Of a stretch of 5,652 nucleotides of DNA, positions 1 through 5,594 are shown in pieces; within the stretch, counting starts at the first letter, position 1; every line of letters begins with the position of its first letter. Made by a program: the position numbers and the translations under genes. The notes below the pieces were generated by a model. That model was not told where the DNA came from. It saw only the letters and a list, made by a program, of their open reading frames with translations, and did not search any database. The stretch is from Candidatus Melainabacteria bacterium (GTDB lineage Bacteria; Actinomycetota; Actinomycetes; Mycobacteriales; Pseudonocardiaceae): NCBI GenBank assembly GCA_903970565.1, contig CAJCJE010000048.1, positions 1-5,652 on the forward strand, read 5' to 3'.

Positions 1-1689
1 CTGACCTACGCCGAACTGGACCGCCGCTCCGACGTGGTCGCCGCCGCCGTGGCCGAACGGGGCGCCGGCGCGGGCTCGGTCGTCGGCATCCTCGCCGACC
101 GGTCCGTGCTCAGCGTCGTCGCGGTGTGGGGCGTGCTCAAGGCGGGCGCCGCCTATCTGCCGCTGGACGCCAAACACCCCACCGACCGCGTGCGCTGGCT
201 GCTGTCGGACGCGGGCGCGCCGGTCTGCCTCGTGCAGCGGCCCCACGACACCCACCACGAGATGCCCGAGGGCTGCGCGGCGATCGTGCTCGACGACCTG
301 CCGCCCGCGCCCGCGCCCACGCAGGCGCCGCCCGTGCGCACCCCCTCGCCGGAAGATCTCGCCTACGTCATCTACACCTCCGGTTCGACGGGCAAACCCA
401 AGGGCGTGGAGATCCAGCACGGCGCCCTGACCAACTACGCCGAGTGGTGCGCGGACGAGCACGGCATCGACGCGAACAGCAGGCTGCCGCTGCTGGTGTC
501 GCTGTCGTTCGACGTCTCGGGCATCTCGCTGATCGTGCCCCTGGTCAGGGGCGGCATGCTGATGGTGATGCGCGAGGAGCTCAACCACCTTGCGCTCCAA
601 GAAGTTCTCGACGGTGGGGCCAACGTGCTCGCGCTCACCCCGTCCCACCTCGACCTGATCAGCAGGCTCGACCTGCGTGCCGACGGCGTACGCACGCTGA
701 TCGTCATCGGCGAGCAGTTCCGGCGCACCGTCGCGCTGCGCGCCCAGGAACTGTTCGGCCCCGGCTGCCAGGTCGTCAACCACTACGGTCCCGCCGAGGC
801 GACCATCGGCGTCACCAGTCACGTCTTCGACGCGGTCGCCGACACCGCCGCCGTCGTGCCGATCGGCAACCCCGGCTACAACACCACGGCTTTCGTGCTC
901 GACCCGAGCGGCGGGTTCGTGCCCGAGGGGGAACTCGGCGAGCTGTATCTCGGCGGCGTGCAGCTGGCCAGGGGTTACCGGGGCCGGCAGGACCTGACCC
1001 GGCAGCGATTCGTCCGGCTCGCCGATGGCAGCCGCGTCTACCGCACCGGCGACATCGCCCGGCTGCTGCCCTCCGGCGAACTGGAGGTGGTGGGCCGGAT
1101 CGACGACCAGGTCAAGATCCTCGGCCACCGGGTGGAACCGGAGGAGATCTCCCAGACCCTGGAGAGCCACCCCTCGGTCAGCAGGGCGACCGTGGTCGTG
1201 CGCACGCGCGGGGAACACAAGAGCCTCGCCGGCTACGCCGTGGCCGACCCGGCCGCGCCCGCGCCCGACCCGGCGGAGCTGACGTGCTACCTCGCCGAGC
1301 GGCTGCCCGACTACATGGTCCCGGCCACCCTGCTGCTCGTGGACGACATTCCCTTGTCCGTCAACGGAAAAGTCGACGCGAAGCGGCTGCCGGACGCACC
1401 CGGCGCCCACGAGGCCGAGCCCGTCGCCCTGCACGACGAGGTCGAGGCGGCGGTGCGGGACATCTGGGCGGTCGTGCTCGACATCGAGTCGGACCGGATC
1501 GGCCGCACCGTTGACTTCCACGTACTCGGTGGTGACTCGCTGACCCTGCTGGCGATGGTCGGCAGCGTCGCCCGGCAGGTCGTCGGCCGCGACTCCGAGG
1601 AGTCCTTCACCGCACACATTCCCGAGATCACCCGCGAGCCCACGGTCGAGCGGGTCGCCGCGCTGGCCAGGCGCACGGCGGCGGGCTGA
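1..1689 (+). CDS. NRPS C-terminal part: adenylation domain + carrier protein (5' end outside window)
   Basis: Activates an amino (or related) acid as its adenylate and loads it on the phosphopantetheine arm of its own carrier domain. The frame is open from base 1, so the true start lies upstream; the GTG at 34 is inside the domain. Numbering codons from base 1, the adenylation motifs are: LTYAEL at 1-6, LKAGAAYLPLD near 47-57, the P-loop YTSGSTGKPKG at 125-135, FDVS at 170-173, NHYGPAE at 260-266, YRTGD at 347-351, GRIDDQVKILGHR at 365-377 and NGK with catalytic Lys457. The carrier motif LGGDSL carries the attachment Ser513 (bases 1537-1539). The protein ends about 50 residues later with no condensation, epimerase or thioesterase domain. 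The pocket residues by eye are D171, V172, I175, A211, I234, I236, H261, I269, G270 and K457. The D...HIGK frame recalls Asp/Asn-type domains, but the usual Lys is Ala here, so the substrate is unknown. It may be a stand-alone A-PCP protein or the end of a larger synthetase. Confidence 0.95.
   Translation: MTYAELDRRSDVVAAAVAERGAGAGSVVGILADRSVLSVVAVWGVLKAGAAYLPLDAKHPTDRVRWLLSDAGAPVCLVQRPHDTHHEMPEGCAAIVLDDLPPAPAPTQAPPVRTPSPEDLAYVIYTSGSTGKPKGVEIQHGALTNYAEWCADEHGIDANSRLPLLVSLSFDVSGISLIVPLVRGGMLMVMREELNHLALQEVLDGGANVLALTPSHLDLISRLDLRADGVRTLIVIGEQFRRTVALRAQELFGPGCQVVNHYGPAEATIGVTSHVFDAVADTAAVVPIGNPGYNTTAFVLDPSGGFVPEGELGELYLGGVQLARGYRGRQDLTRQRFVRLADGSRVYRTGDIARLLPSGELEVVGRIDDQVKILGHRVEPEEISQTLESHPSVSRATVVVRTRGEHKSLAGYAVADPAAPAPDPAELTCYLAERLPDYMVPATLLLVDDIPLSVNGKVDAKRLPDAPGAHEAEPVALHDEVEAAVRDIWAVVLDIESDRIGRTVDFHVLGGDSLTLLAMVGSVARQVVGRDSEESFTAHIPEITREPTVERVAALARRTAAG
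1537..1539 (+). other. Phosphopantetheine attachment serine of the carrier domain
   Basis: TCG codon in the motif DFHVLGGDSLTLL, the standard carrier-protein signature (LGGxSL). The serine is the expected target of a phosphopantetheinyl transferase. All key residues are intact, so the carrier should be active. Confidence 0.9.
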
Positions 1690-1716
1690 CCGACTTCCAC
1701 TACGGACACGAGAGAA

Positions 1717-1724
1717 AAAGGTGG
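1717..1724 (+). promoter_or_regulatory. Ribosome binding site of the glycosyltransferase gene
   Basis: AAAGGTGG ends 6 bases before ATG 1731. The gap between the NRPS stop and this start is only 41 bp and shows no promoter or terminator, supporting cotranscription. Confidence 0.6.
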
Positions 1725-1730
1725 CGGGTC

Positions 1731-2996
1731 ATGAAGTTGCTGATCATCGCGATCGGGTCGCAGGGGGACGTCGCGCCGTTCACCGGCCTCGGCGTCGCGT
1801 TGCGCGACGCCGGGCACGAGGTCACGGTGGCGACGCATCCCATGCACGAGAACATGATCCTCGACGCCGGTCTCGCTTTTCGGCTGGTGCCCGGCGATCC
1901 GCGCGACCTCAGTACCACCGACGACGGCCAGGAGTGGCAGAGCAACGGCAAGGGCGCCAGGGGCCTGTTCAAGTTTCTGAAGATCCTCCAGGACCAGGTC
2001 CGGATGTACAACGAGGGCATCGAGAAGGCCGCGTTGCAGGGCGCGGACATGCTGCTGCTGTCCGGCACGGCCGTCAACGGCTACCACGTGGCCGAGGCGA
2101 TGGGCATCCCGAGCATGTGTGTCACCCTGGTGCCGCTGCTGCCCGCCGCCGACTTCCCGCCGCCGCTGATGTTCCCCAAGTCCCTCGGGCGCCTGGGCAA
2201 CAAGTCGACGTCCTGGGCGATGAGCGTGGTCACCTCCCGGATGCTGGGTGGCCCGACCAACGAACTGCGCGAGCGGCTGGGCCTGCCGCCGGTCACGGTC
2301 CGGGGACTCCTGCGCCGCTGGGACACCGAGCGCTGGCCGGTGTCACACGGCATCAGCCCCGAGGTCCTGCCCCGCTCCCGCGAGTGGCGCGAGGGGATGG
2401 AGATGACCGGCTACTGGTGGCCGGAACGGCCCGCCGGCTGGGAACCCGACTCCGAACTGCTGGACTTCCTCCAAGCCGGGCCGCCGCCGGTGTTCGTCGG
2501 CTTCGGCAGCAACCTCTCCGGCGATGCCGAGCGCATCAGCGAGACGGTCAGCGCCGCGCTGAACAAGGCCGGGGTGCGCGGCATCGTGCAGGCGGGCTGG
2601 GCCGGTCTGGCCGCGACGAACGACGACATCCTGTCCATCAAGAACGTGCCCTACGACTGGCTGTTCCCCAGGATGGCGGGCGCGGTGCACCACGGCGGCG
2701 CGGGCACCTCGGCCGCCGCGCTGCGGGCCAAGATCCCGTCCGTTCCGGTGCCCGCGATCGTCGACCAGGCGTTCTGGGCGGAACGGCTGCGCAAGCTCGG
2801 CGCCAGCCCCGGCCCGCTGCCGATGGGCAAACTGAACACCGAGAGCCTCACCGCGTCCATCCGCTCGATGCTCGACCGGCCCCAGTACCGGGCCAGGGCC
2901 GTGGAACTCGGCACGCGCATCGACGCGGAGGACGGCGCGGGCCACGTGGTGCGGACCGTCGAAGGCATCTTCGACAGGCATCCGGCCACTCGATGA
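1731..2996 (+). CDS. GT1-family glycosyltransferase (GT-B fold, natural-product type)
   Basis: Predicted to move a sugar from an NDP-sugar onto a hydroxyl (or other nucleophile) of a small-molecule aglycone in the cytoplasm. The 421-residue length suits the vancomycin GtfB/macrolide glycosyltransferase group. The N-terminal acceptor half opens with the family signature GSQGDVAPF at 9-17; Asp13 sits where the glycopeptide glycosyltransferases have their catalytic Asp. The C-terminal donor half has the nucleotide-binding loop VHHGGAGTS at 319-327 and the sugar-contacting DQAFWAERL at 345-353. No signal peptide or membrane segment is seen. The ATG at 1731 fits the ribosome binding site just upstream. 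Lying between an NRPS and a P450, it probably glycosylates the cluster product, possibly at an oxygen put in by the P450 (inference). Sugar and acceptor cannot be read from the sequence, and no deoxysugar genes are present in the window. Confidence 0.92.
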   Translation: MKLLIIAIGSQGDVAPFTGLGVALRDAGHEVTVATHPMHENMILDAGLAFRLVPGDPRDLSTTDDGQEWQSNGKGARGLFKFLKILQDQVRMYNEGIEKAALQGADMLLLSGTAVNGYHVAEAMGIPSMCVTLVPLLPAADFPPPLMFPKSLGRLGNKSTSWAMSVVTSRMLGGPTNELRERLGLPPVTVRGLLRRWDTERWPVSHGISPEVLPRSREWREGMEMTGYWWPERPAGWEPDSELLDFLQAGPPPVFVGFGSNLSGDAERISETVSAALNKAGVRGIVQAGWAGLAATNDDILSIKNVPYDWLFPRMAGAVHHGGAGTSAAALRAKIPSVPVPAIVDQAFWAERLRKLGASPGPLPMGKLNTESLTASIRSMLDRPQYRARAVELGTRIDAEDGAGHVVRTVEGIFDRHPATR

Positions 2997-3044
2997 GCCA
3001 GCTCGACGTCGTCCCGAGGCGCACCCGGCTACCCCTCATCACCT

Positions 3045-3050
3045 GAAAGG
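3045..3050 (+). promoter_or_regulatory. Ribosome binding site of the P450 gene
   Basis: GAAAGG lies 6 bases before ATG 3057. The preceding 60-bp gap after the glycosyltransferase stop shows no clear hairpin or promoter. Confidence 0.55.
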
Positions 3051-3056
3051 CACGTC

Positions 3057-4280
3057 ATGACCGAGATCGACAACCGCTCCGCCACGACCGAGCAGTGCCC
3101 GGCGTTCGCGTTCCCCAAGGACCGCTCCTGTCCCTACCACCCGGCCCCCGGTTACGAGTCGCTGCGGGAGCAGGGTCCGATGGCCCGGATCTCGCTGTAC
3201 GACGGGCGGGAGGCGTGGCTGGTGACCGGACACGCGGAGGGCCGTGCCCTGCTGGCCGACCCCCGGCTGTCCTCGGAATGGGGTGACCCGAGCTTCCCGG
3301 TCGTCGTGCCGCGCCTTGACGACAGCCCAGGACTGTCCTTCCCCCTGATCGGCGTCAACGACCCCGAACACGCCCGCCAGCGCCGGATGCTGATTCCCAG
3401 CTTCGGAGTGAAGCGGATGGCCGCCATGCGCCCGATCCTCCAGAAGGAGGTCGACCGGCTGCTGGACGTGATGTTGGCGAAGGGCCCGACCGCCGACCTG
3501 GTGTCCTCCTTCGCGCTGCCGGTGCCGTCCACGGCGATCTGCGTCCTGCTCGGGGTGCCCTACGAGGACCACGACCTGTTCGAGGAGCGTTCGCGCGACT
3601 TCGTGGGCGCGGCGACCCCGGCCGACTCCAACGTCGCCTTCGTCGAGCTGTACGGCTACCTGCACGGCCTGGTCGCGCGCAAGGCGGCCGACCCCGGCGA
3701 CGGCCTGCTCGACGAGTTGATCGCCAACCAGCAGGCCGAGGGCGGCCTCGACAACGACGAACTCGTCAAGATGGCGATGGTCCTGCTGGTCGCGGGCCAC
3801 GAGACGACCACCAACGCGATCTCCCTCGGTGCGCTCGCGCTGCTTGAGCACCCCGAGCAGATGGAGGCGTTGCGGCGCGACCCGAGTCTCATCGCCGGTG
3901 CCATCGAGGAGGTGCTGCGCTTCCTCGCGGTCTCCGACTTCCTCGTTCGGCTCGCGCTGGAGGACATCGAGGTCGGCGACCAGACGATCAAGGCGGGCGA
4001 GGGCGTCGTCCTGTCCATCATGCTGATGAACCGGGACGGCGGGGCGTACGAGAACGCCGACACCTTCGACATCCAGCGCAACGCGAAGAAGCACGTCGGC
4101 TTCGGTCACGGCATCCACCAGTGCATCGGCCAGAACCTGGCCCGCGCCGAGATGGAGATCGCCCTCACCACGCTGCTCAACCGCATTCCGACCCTGAAGC
4201 TGGCCGCGCCGCTGAAGGACATCCCGATCCGCGCCGGCCACGACGGCCAGGGCCCGCTGGAACTCCCCGTCACCTGGTAG
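3057..4280 (+). CDS. Cytochrome P450, CYP105-like
   Basis: Haem monooxygenase of 407 residues, the usual size for a soluble bacterial P450, with no membrane anchor. The N-terminal part (CPYHPAP, then LYDGREAWLVTGH and LLADPRLSSEW) strongly recalls Streptomyces CYP105 proteins. The I-helix oxygen-activation motif is AGHETTT at 246-252. The K-helix ExxR is E285-V-L-R288. The haem loop FGHGIHQCIG at 349-358 has axial Cys356 and continues as QNLARAE, also CYP105-like. All catalytic hallmarks are intact. The ferredoxin gene starts 34 bp downstream, the common arrangement for this family. The substrate is unknown: it could be an aminoacyl group on the upstream carrier, as for beta-hydroxylating P450s paired with A-PCP proteins (NovH/NovI, NikP1/NikQ), or the finished scaffold. 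The CYP105-like features favour a late tailoring step, but family names do not settle this. Confidence 0.96.
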   Translation: MTEIDNRSATTEQCPAFAFPKDRSCPYHPAPGYESLREQGPMARISLYDGREAWLVTGHAEGRALLADPRLSSEWGDPSFPVVVPRLDDSPGLSFPLIGVNDPEHARQRRMLIPSFGVKRMAAMRPILQKEVDRLLDVMLAKGPTADLVSSFALPVPSTAICVLLGVPYEDHDLFEERSRDFVGAATPADSNVAFVELYGYLHGLVARKAADPGDGLLDELIANQQAEGGLDNDELVKMAMVLLVAGHETTTNAISLGALALLEHPEQMEALRRDPSLIAGAIEEVLRFLAVSDFLVRLALEDIEVGDQTIKAGEGVVLSIMLMNRDGGAYENADTFDIQRNAKKHVGFGHGIHQCIGQNLARAEMEIALTTLLNRIPTLKLAAPLKDIPIRAGHDGQGPLELPVTW

Positions 4281-4296
4281 CAGCCGCACAGACCAC

Positions 4297-4303
4297 GGAA
4301 GGA
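4297..4303 (+). promoter_or_regulatory. Ribosome binding site of the ferredoxin gene
   Basis: GGAAGGA lies 11 bases before ATG 4315, a rather long spacing. No nearer in-frame start exists that keeps the first cluster cysteine, so ATG 4315 is kept. Confidence 0.55.
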
Positions 4304-4314
4304 ACGCCTGCCCC

Positions 4315-4509
4315 ATGCGCATCGCCATCGATCGTGACCGCTGCATCGGCTCGGCCCAGTGCGTACTGGCGGCACCGGGGATCTTCACCCAGGACGACGA
4401 GGCCATCGGCGAGGTGCTGCCCGGTCGCGAGCACGACGCGGACGATCCCGCCGCCGTGGAGGGCATCGAGGCGTGCCCGGTCGGGGCCGTCGCGATCGCC
4501 GAGGACTGA
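4315..4509 (+). CDS. [3Fe-4S] ferredoxin, P450 redox partner
   Basis: Small acidic electron carrier of 64 residues, expected to pass electrons from a ferredoxin reductase to the P450 encoded just upstream. Three cysteines are visible: Cys10 and Cys16 in CIGSAQC, and Cys54 in ACPVGA. The position that would hold a fourth cysteine in a [4Fe-4S] protein is Ser13, so a three-iron cluster is expected, as in the SuaB/SubB ferredoxins next to Streptomyces CYP105 genes. The middle segment VLAAPGIFTQDDEAIGEVL is typical of the family. The 34-bp gap and shared direction point to one transcript with the P450. No reductase gene is in the window, so a housekeeping reductase or one elsewhere must be used. 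Confidence 0.94.
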   Translation: MRIAIDRDRCIGSAQCVLAAPGIFTQDDEAIGEVLPGREHDADDPAAVEGIEACPVGAVAIAED

Positions 4510-4510
4510 G

Positions 4511-4551
4511 AGGGCATCCGAGCGTCACGGGGGAGCGCGGTGTCATGCCCT
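4511..4551 (+). terminator. Weak stem-loop just after the ferredoxin stop
   Basis: AGGGCAT (4511-4517) is complementary to ATGCCCT (4545-4551), starting right after the ferredoxin stop. The 27-base loop is large and there is no T run. It may be chance; the two hairpins further on are much stronger. Confidence 0.2.
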
Positions 4552-4613
4552 GATGGCGGCCGAACGGTGTCGAACGGCGCTCGATCCAGGCCCGACCCAC
4601 GACATTCATTCGT

Positions 4614-4641
4614 TCGCCATCTGTGGGAACACAGGTGGCGA
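4614..4641 (+). terminator. 12-bp stem with GGAA tetraloop (likely terminator or 3'-end stabiliser)
   Basis: TCGCCATCTGTG (4614-4625) pairs with CACAGGTGGCGA (4630-4641): 12 pairs with a single U-G wobble, closed by GGAA, a GNRA-type tetraloop. It lies 105 bases after the ferredoxin stop. No T run follows, which is common for actinobacterial terminators. As RNA the wobble and tetraloop favour the + strand transcript; on the other strand the wobble becomes an A-C mismatch. It may end the operon transcript or protect its 3' end. Confidence 0.5.
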
Positions 4642-4692
4642 CGACCATGTCTGGATTGATCCGGAGATGGTGAGCAGGGTGTGACCGATCGG

Positions 4693-4741
4693 CGATACGG
4701 CACATCCCATGATTCCGACATCATGGGATGGTGCCGTATCG
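4693..4741. terminator. Long near-perfect hairpin, about 21 bp stem, 6-base loop
   Basis: The left arm 4693-4713 (CGATACGGCAC then ATCCCATGAT) pairs with the right arm 4720-4741 over 21 pairs. The only defect is one unpaired G at 4730/4731. The loop is TCCGAC. The stem is longer than most intrinsic terminators and is followed by G-rich, not T-rich, sequence. Because it is nearly symmetrical it could stop transcription from either side. It might also be a small repeat element; no second copy occurs in this window. Confidence 0.55.
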
Positions 4742-4749
4742 GGGGATGA

Positions 4750-4820
4750 CCGGCAGGCCCCGTGACCACCCGGCAGAAGCATCGAGCTCCCTCGCGGCGG
4801 TCCGGAGTCCGGCCTGCCGG
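4750..4820. repeat. Separated 10-bp inverted repeat
   Basis: CCGGCAGGCC (4750-4759) and GGCCTGCCGG (4811-4820) are exact reverse complements, 51 bp apart. A second CCGGCAG at 4770-4776 could compete for the same right arm. No function is assigned; in DNA this rich in G and C a chance origin is possible. Confidence 0.35.
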
Positions 4821-4992
4821 CGTGACGTACGCGCACGTTCTGCCGTTTCCGGTGAACGTGGTGTCAGCCGCGGGTGACGTTGTGTTGCCGTCGTTACTTC
4901 GTTCGGAATGGGGCCTGAGGCCGACGACCCCACCCGACCGAACCACGGACCGACGCAACCACAAAGTTAGGCATGGGTGGAGGTCTCGTTCA

Positions 4993-5022
4993 TTGCCGGA
5001 CTTCCTCGCGGCTCCATAGAAT
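4993..5022 (+). promoter_or_regulatory. Candidate housekeeping sigma promoter
   Basis: TTGCCG (4993-4998) and TAGAAT (5017-5022) are separated by 18 bp. The -10 box fits the Streptomyces housekeeping pattern (TAGRRT) and the -35 box matches its TTG core. The surrounding DNA (about 4940-5070) is less GC-rich than the genes. Transcription would begin near 5029 and run toward the possible gene remnant and the gene at 5595. The motif match alone is modest evidence. Confidence 0.4.
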
Positions 5023-5055
5023 CGATCCTCAGCAAGCTAATCCTGATCAGTGATC

Positions 5056-5069
5056 TGAGTCGCAACTCA
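5056..5069. repeat. Short inverted repeat downstream of the candidate promoter
   Basis: TGAGT-CGCA-ACTCA, a 5-bp stem with 4-base loop, about 30 bases after the predicted start of transcription. The nearby sequence GATCA-G-TGATC is a second small symmetric element. Either could be an operator half or chance. Confidence 0.2.
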
Positions 5070-5233
5070 ATGCCGAGTCGGGGGCTTGGTTCTCCACCTC
5101 TACCTTGCGCCGGGGGTCCTGATGTGTCCCAGCGAATCGCAGGTCCTGCCGATGGGCCATTCACCATCGACGGACCGCGCGGGTTGCTGTTCGGCTGGTC
5201 GGTCCTGGGCATACGGCCCGACAGCGGTAGTGA

Positions 5234-5249
5234 GCTGATCGCGATCAGC
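5234..5249. repeat. Perfect 16-bp palindrome
   Basis: GCTGATCGCGATCAGC reads the same on both strands with no spacer. Such symmetry is typical of sites for dimeric regulators. Its centre is 42 bp from that of the 28-bp palindrome, about four helical turns. Confidence 0.5.
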
Positions 5250-5269
5250 GGCGGGCGGCGACACGCGGC

Positions 5270-5297
5270 TCCAGGACGTGGGCGCCCACGTCCTGGA
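5270..5297. repeat. Perfect 28-bp palindrome
   Basis: The half-site TCCAGGACGTGGGC (5270-5283) is followed at once by its exact reverse complement (5284-5297). There is no mismatch and no spacer. A chance perfect palindrome of this length is very unlikely. It could be an operator for a dimeric regulator, a cruciform or hairpin site, or a folded RNA element in a transcript from the candidate promoter at 4993-5022. It also lies within the possible gene remnant. Confidence 0.6.
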
Positions 5298-5367
5298 AGG
5301 CGTACCGGCCGGCGTGTCCACGGTGCGGCTCTACGTGGTGCCCGACCAGCTGACGTGATGCGTGCCC

Positions 5368-5381
5368 CCGCGGCTTCGCGG
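5368..5381 (+). terminator. Small GC-rich hairpin
   Basis: CCGCG-GCTT-CGCGG forms a 5-bp stem with a 4-base loop, ten bases after the TGA that closes the possible gene remnant. There is no T run. It may be a weak terminator of that remnant. Confidence 0.25.
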
Positions 5382-5434
5382 TGGTCTGTACCAGTTCGTT
5401 GTCGCCCGCTGCTCGGTTTCGTGAGTCATTGTGA

Positions 5435-5484
5435 TCCACTGTGGACAGTAACCGGTCACCCCTGAGGGCGAGCTGGTCACCCCT
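5435..5484. promoter_or_regulatory. Operator-like cluster: interrupted palindrome and 10-bp direct repeat
   Basis: TCCAC-T-GTGGA (5435-5445) is followed by two exact copies of GGTCACCCCT at 5454-5463 and 5475-5484. The repeats start 21 bp apart, so both would face the same side of the helix. The cluster lies 111-160 bp before the gene starting at 5595, a usual position for regulator binding. No clear -35/-10 pair was found beside it. Confidence 0.35.
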
Positions 5485-5538
5485 ATCGGCGGCGCTGATC
5501 TGCCCGTCGTTCGCGAATGCAACCGCGTGGAGCGCGCA

Positions 5539-5552
5539 GTCGGGAACCCGAC
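5539..5552. promoter_or_regulatory. 14-bp interrupted palindrome before the downstream gene
   Basis: GTCGGG-AA-CCCGAC, six exact pairs around two bases, ending 42 bp before the GTG at 5595. Position and symmetry suit a repressor operator near a promoter; the regulator is unknown. Confidence 0.35.
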
Positions 5553-5571
5553 AGGGCTCCGTACGACAACT

Positions 5572-5585
5572 CTTCCGTGCGGAAG
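5572..5585 (+). promoter_or_regulatory. Inverted repeat overlapping the ribosome binding site of the downstream gene
   Basis: CTTCCG-TG-CGGAAG is an exact 6-bp inverted repeat. In RNA the realistic form is CTTCC/GGAAG with a GTGC loop, extendable by a U-G pair (5571/5586). It would hide the first part of the Shine-Dalgarno stretch GGAAGGAGG (5581-5589). This could damp translation of the gene at 5595, or act as a DNA operator. Confidence 0.35.
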
Positions 5586-5589
5586 GAGG
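5581..5589 (+). promoter_or_regulatory. Strong ribosome binding site of the downstream gene
   Basis: GGAAGGAGG is a near-ideal Shine-Dalgarno sequence five bases before GTG 5595. It is the main reason to call a gene start there. Confidence 0.6.
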
Positions 5590-5594
5590 CTGAG

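Larger units (their letters stand above)
5163..5358 (+). pseudogene. Possible C-terminal gene remnant with a one-base frameshift
   Basis: From about 5163 codon usage in the third frame changes from about 40% to nearly 90% third-position G/C, giving TIDGPRGLLFGWSVLGIRPD and then SGSELIAISGG. After the GGG run at 5253-5255 the coding-like signal moves to the first frame, giving DTRLQDVGAHVLEG and then VPAGVSTVRLYVVPDQLT, with a TGA stop at 5356-5358. Removing one G would join the two into one frame of about 65 residues. No start codon with a ribosome binding site serves it; the in-frame ATG at 5070 lies in sequence without coding bias. I do not recognise the protein. It could be a decayed gene, a sequencing error in a small real gene, or chance; the 28-bp palindrome inside it argues for caution. 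Confidence 0.27.
4510..5594. other. Long intergenic region without a convincing intact gene
   Basis: About 1.1 kb separates the ferredoxin stop from the next credible start. Reading frames here are short, lack ribosome binding sites, and mostly show weak codon bias and no known motifs. The region holds two strong hairpins, a separated inverted repeat, one promoter-like site, a possible frame-disrupted gene remnant and several palindromes, each listed separately. Its first part probably contains the end of the biosynthetic transcript, and its last part the control region of the gene at 5595. Confidence 0.7.

Noticed and set aside
126..1514. A 462-codon + frame overlapping the adenylation domain
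   Set aside because: It is an Arg/Ala-rich out-of-frame shadow; the adenylation motifs are in the first frame.
1721..3046. A 441-codon + frame overlapping the glycosyltransferase
   Set aside because: The product is almost all Arg, Pro, Ala and Gly, and the GT1 motifs lie in the other frame.
3039..4964. A 641-codon open frame on the minus strand
   Set aside because: It runs antisense over the P450 and ferredoxin genes, whose motifs are complete on the + strand. Its protein is rich in Arg, Gly and Val without recognisable motifs, as expected of an antisense frame in GC-rich coding DNA.
4977..5465. A 162-codon + frame starting at GTG 4977
   Set aside because: It has no ribosome binding site, poor codon bias before about 5163 and again after 5255, and no known motif. 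Only its central part may be coding, listed as a possible remnant.
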